Shown one piece after another: positions 43,675 through 44,615 of a stretch of DNA of 44,615 bases (positions are counted from its first letter, which is position 1; every line of letters starts with the position of its first letter). A model generated the notes under the pieces. It was not told the origin of the DNA. It searched no databases and saw nothing but the letters and a program-made list of their open reading frames with translations. Source of the DNA: Deltaproteobacteria bacterium (GTDB lineage: Bacteria; Desulfobacterota; GWC2-55-46; DRME01). The position numbers and the translations under genes were made by a program. The stretch spans positions 1 through 44,615 of the forward strand of contig DRME01000045.1 in assembly GCA_011375175.1 (NCBI GenBank), written 5' to 3'.

Positions 43675-44533
43675 AGCTTTTTTGACGGTGCTCCTTTCGG
43701 CCGACGAGGCCCTCGCCTGGGGGCCGGCCACCCACCTCGAGCTCGGAAGAGAGGTGCTCGGCAACCTCGGGCTCATCGCGGCCCCGGTGCGCCCGCTTCT
43801 CGAACGCTTTCCCTACGACTTTCTATACGGCAACATAAGCGCCGACATAGTGGTTGGCAAGAACCTCGTCGAGGAGCTCAAGCACTGCCACAACTGGCGC
43901 ATCGGCTTCAGACTCCTCAAGAAGACCCACTCCGACTCCCAGCGGGCCTTCGCCTACGGCTACCTCTGCCACCTGGCGGCCGACACGGTGGCCCACAACC
44001 TCTTCATCCCGGAGATGATGATCCGCTCCTTCAAGACCAGGATGCTCAGGCACATCTACTGGGAGCTTCGCTTCGACGCCCTGGCCGACAAGCGCGTCTG
44101 GAGGCTGCCGGAGAAGATAGGGCGCTCCATGAACGGCGACAACGACCGCCTCCTCGAATCCCTCTTCGAGGACACACCCTTTTCCTTCAAGACCAACAAG
44201 CGCATCTTCTCGGGTATGATCAACCTCCACAAGATAGAGCGCTGGCACAGGATGATGGGGCTCATCTCGAAGACCTCGAAGTGGACGATAGACGGCGCCG
44301 ACAAGCGCCGCTACTTCGACCTCGCCATGGACGCCGTCCAGGCCGTGCTCCGTGACGGCGAACATGCCTGCTGCACGGCGGTAGATCCCACGGGCAGGCT
44401 CTCCATCCACTCAGCCAAAACGGCCAGAAGGCGGCTCAAGGCCATGCGCCGCTACGGCCTCGACTGGGAGAAGGAGATGGACCGGGCCCTCGCCGAACTC
44501 TCGCCTCCCCCGGCCAGGACCGTCAACGAGTAG
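43655..44533 (+). CDS. Exported zinc-dependent phospholipase C-like protein
   Basis: 292 aa. Signal peptide ending LSADEALA (about 21), then WGPATHLELGREVL with the N-terminal Trp-plus-His arrangement of zinc-dependent phospholipase C/S1-nuclease folds. HCHNW, YGYLCHLAADTVAHN (about 104-118) and further His residues complete the metal-site pattern. The lipid substrate is unknown. No ribosome site precedes ATG 43655, and a plus-strand TATAAT (43651-43656) overlaps it, so either the mRNA is leaderless or the start is slightly downstream. Diverges from the UDG-like gene across only 45 bp. Confidence 0.78.
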   Translation: MFAVAVIAFLTVLLSADEALAWGPATHLELGREVLGNLGLIAAPVRPLLERFPYDFLYGNISADIVVGKNLVEELKHCHNWRIGFRLLKKTHSDSQRAFAYGYLCHLAADTVAHNLFIPEMMIRSFKTRMLRHIYWELRFDALADKRVWRLPEKIGRSMNGDNDRLLESLFEDTPFSFKTNKRIFSGMINLHKIERWHRMMGLISKTSKWTIDGADKRRYFDLAMDAVQAVLRDGEHACCTAVDPTGRLSIHSAKTARRRLKAMRRYGLDWEKEMDRALAELSPPPARTVNE

Positions 44534-44552
44534 TTCTTTTGCCCAAGCTCAC

Positions 44553-44615
44553 CTTGGGAAGCTCTGATTTATTGCACTGAGGGAACCTTTTTGTAAAAAG
44601 GTTCCCTCAGACTCC
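44553..44615. repeat. E element copy 13 (cut by window edge)
   Basis: Left terminal repeat CTTGGGAAGCTCTGATTTAT (from 44553) and a complete hp1 (CTGAGGGAACC... to CCCTCAG, about 44577-44611). Starts about 20 bp after the phospholipase-like stop codon. The centre and hp3 are outside the window. Confidence 0.85.

Overview
The window is a GC-rich (roughly two-thirds G+C by eye), gene-dense stretch of a Gram-negative bacterial chromosome. An LpxH-like lipid A enzyme, a multihaem cytochrome with an NrfD-type membrane partner, and the order zapB-like / zapA / 6S RNA / 5-formyl-THF cyclo-ligase / RNase Y / YmdB / TyrS fit an anaerobically respiring Desulfobacterota- or Nitrospirota-like organism. 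No lineage can be fixed from the sequence alone. Most genes are housekeeping.

Layout. 0.2-3.1 kb: RqcH-like protein (minus) and an M29 aminopeptidase (plus), divergent. 3.4-7.1 kb: a redox operon of small Tat protein, four-cluster Fe-S protein, NrfD subunit and tetrahaem cytochrome c, closed by a strong intrinsic terminator. 7.7-14.3 kb: stress block of dnaK, CbpA-type J-protein, ClpA/C-type ATPase and tandem universal stress protein. 14.4-19.9 kb: zapB-like, zapA, 6S RNA, fthC, rny, ymdB, tyrS. 20.1-26.9 kb (minus): ribF-aroE-lpxH and rnr-ubiB, each with overlapping genes. 27.3-30.9 kb: gatC-gatA-gatB, interrupted by a repeat. 31.2-32.1 kb (minus): rubrerythrin-like and Nudix. 32.4-38.3 kb: HEAT protein, TMTC-like membrane TPR protein, DHH-CBS-CBS-nucleotidyltransferase fusion. 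38.6-39.8 kb: a lower-GC Fic gene with a possible hsdS remnant. 40.0-43.6 kb (minus): UDG-like, NfeD protease, slipin, RadC. 43.7-44.5 kb: zinc-dependent phospholipase C-like protein.

The unusual part is in the intergenic DNA. At least fourteen loci carry full or broken copies of one family of nested palindromes, called E elements here. The best copy (38311-38523) is a 213-bp near-palindrome with about 20-bp inverted ends. Inside it are three separate local palindromes: hp1, a 50-bp centre, and hp3. The centre differs between copies by paired changes that keep it self-complementary, and it can be swapped for an unrelated palindrome or another segment. A second family, the A hairpins (ten copies), has an almost fixed core of about 33 nt between arms that differ from copy to copy but stay complementary. 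Read on one strand the core also looks like a compact intrinsic terminator, and its orientation never blocks a sense transcript that must read through.

The E elements sit against gene 3' ends, and their terminal repeats supply the stop codons of several genes (rqcH, M29, rny, gatA, gatB). No transposase is encoded here, so the elements look like non-autonomous dispersed repeats, possibly reused as gene-end or terminator modules.
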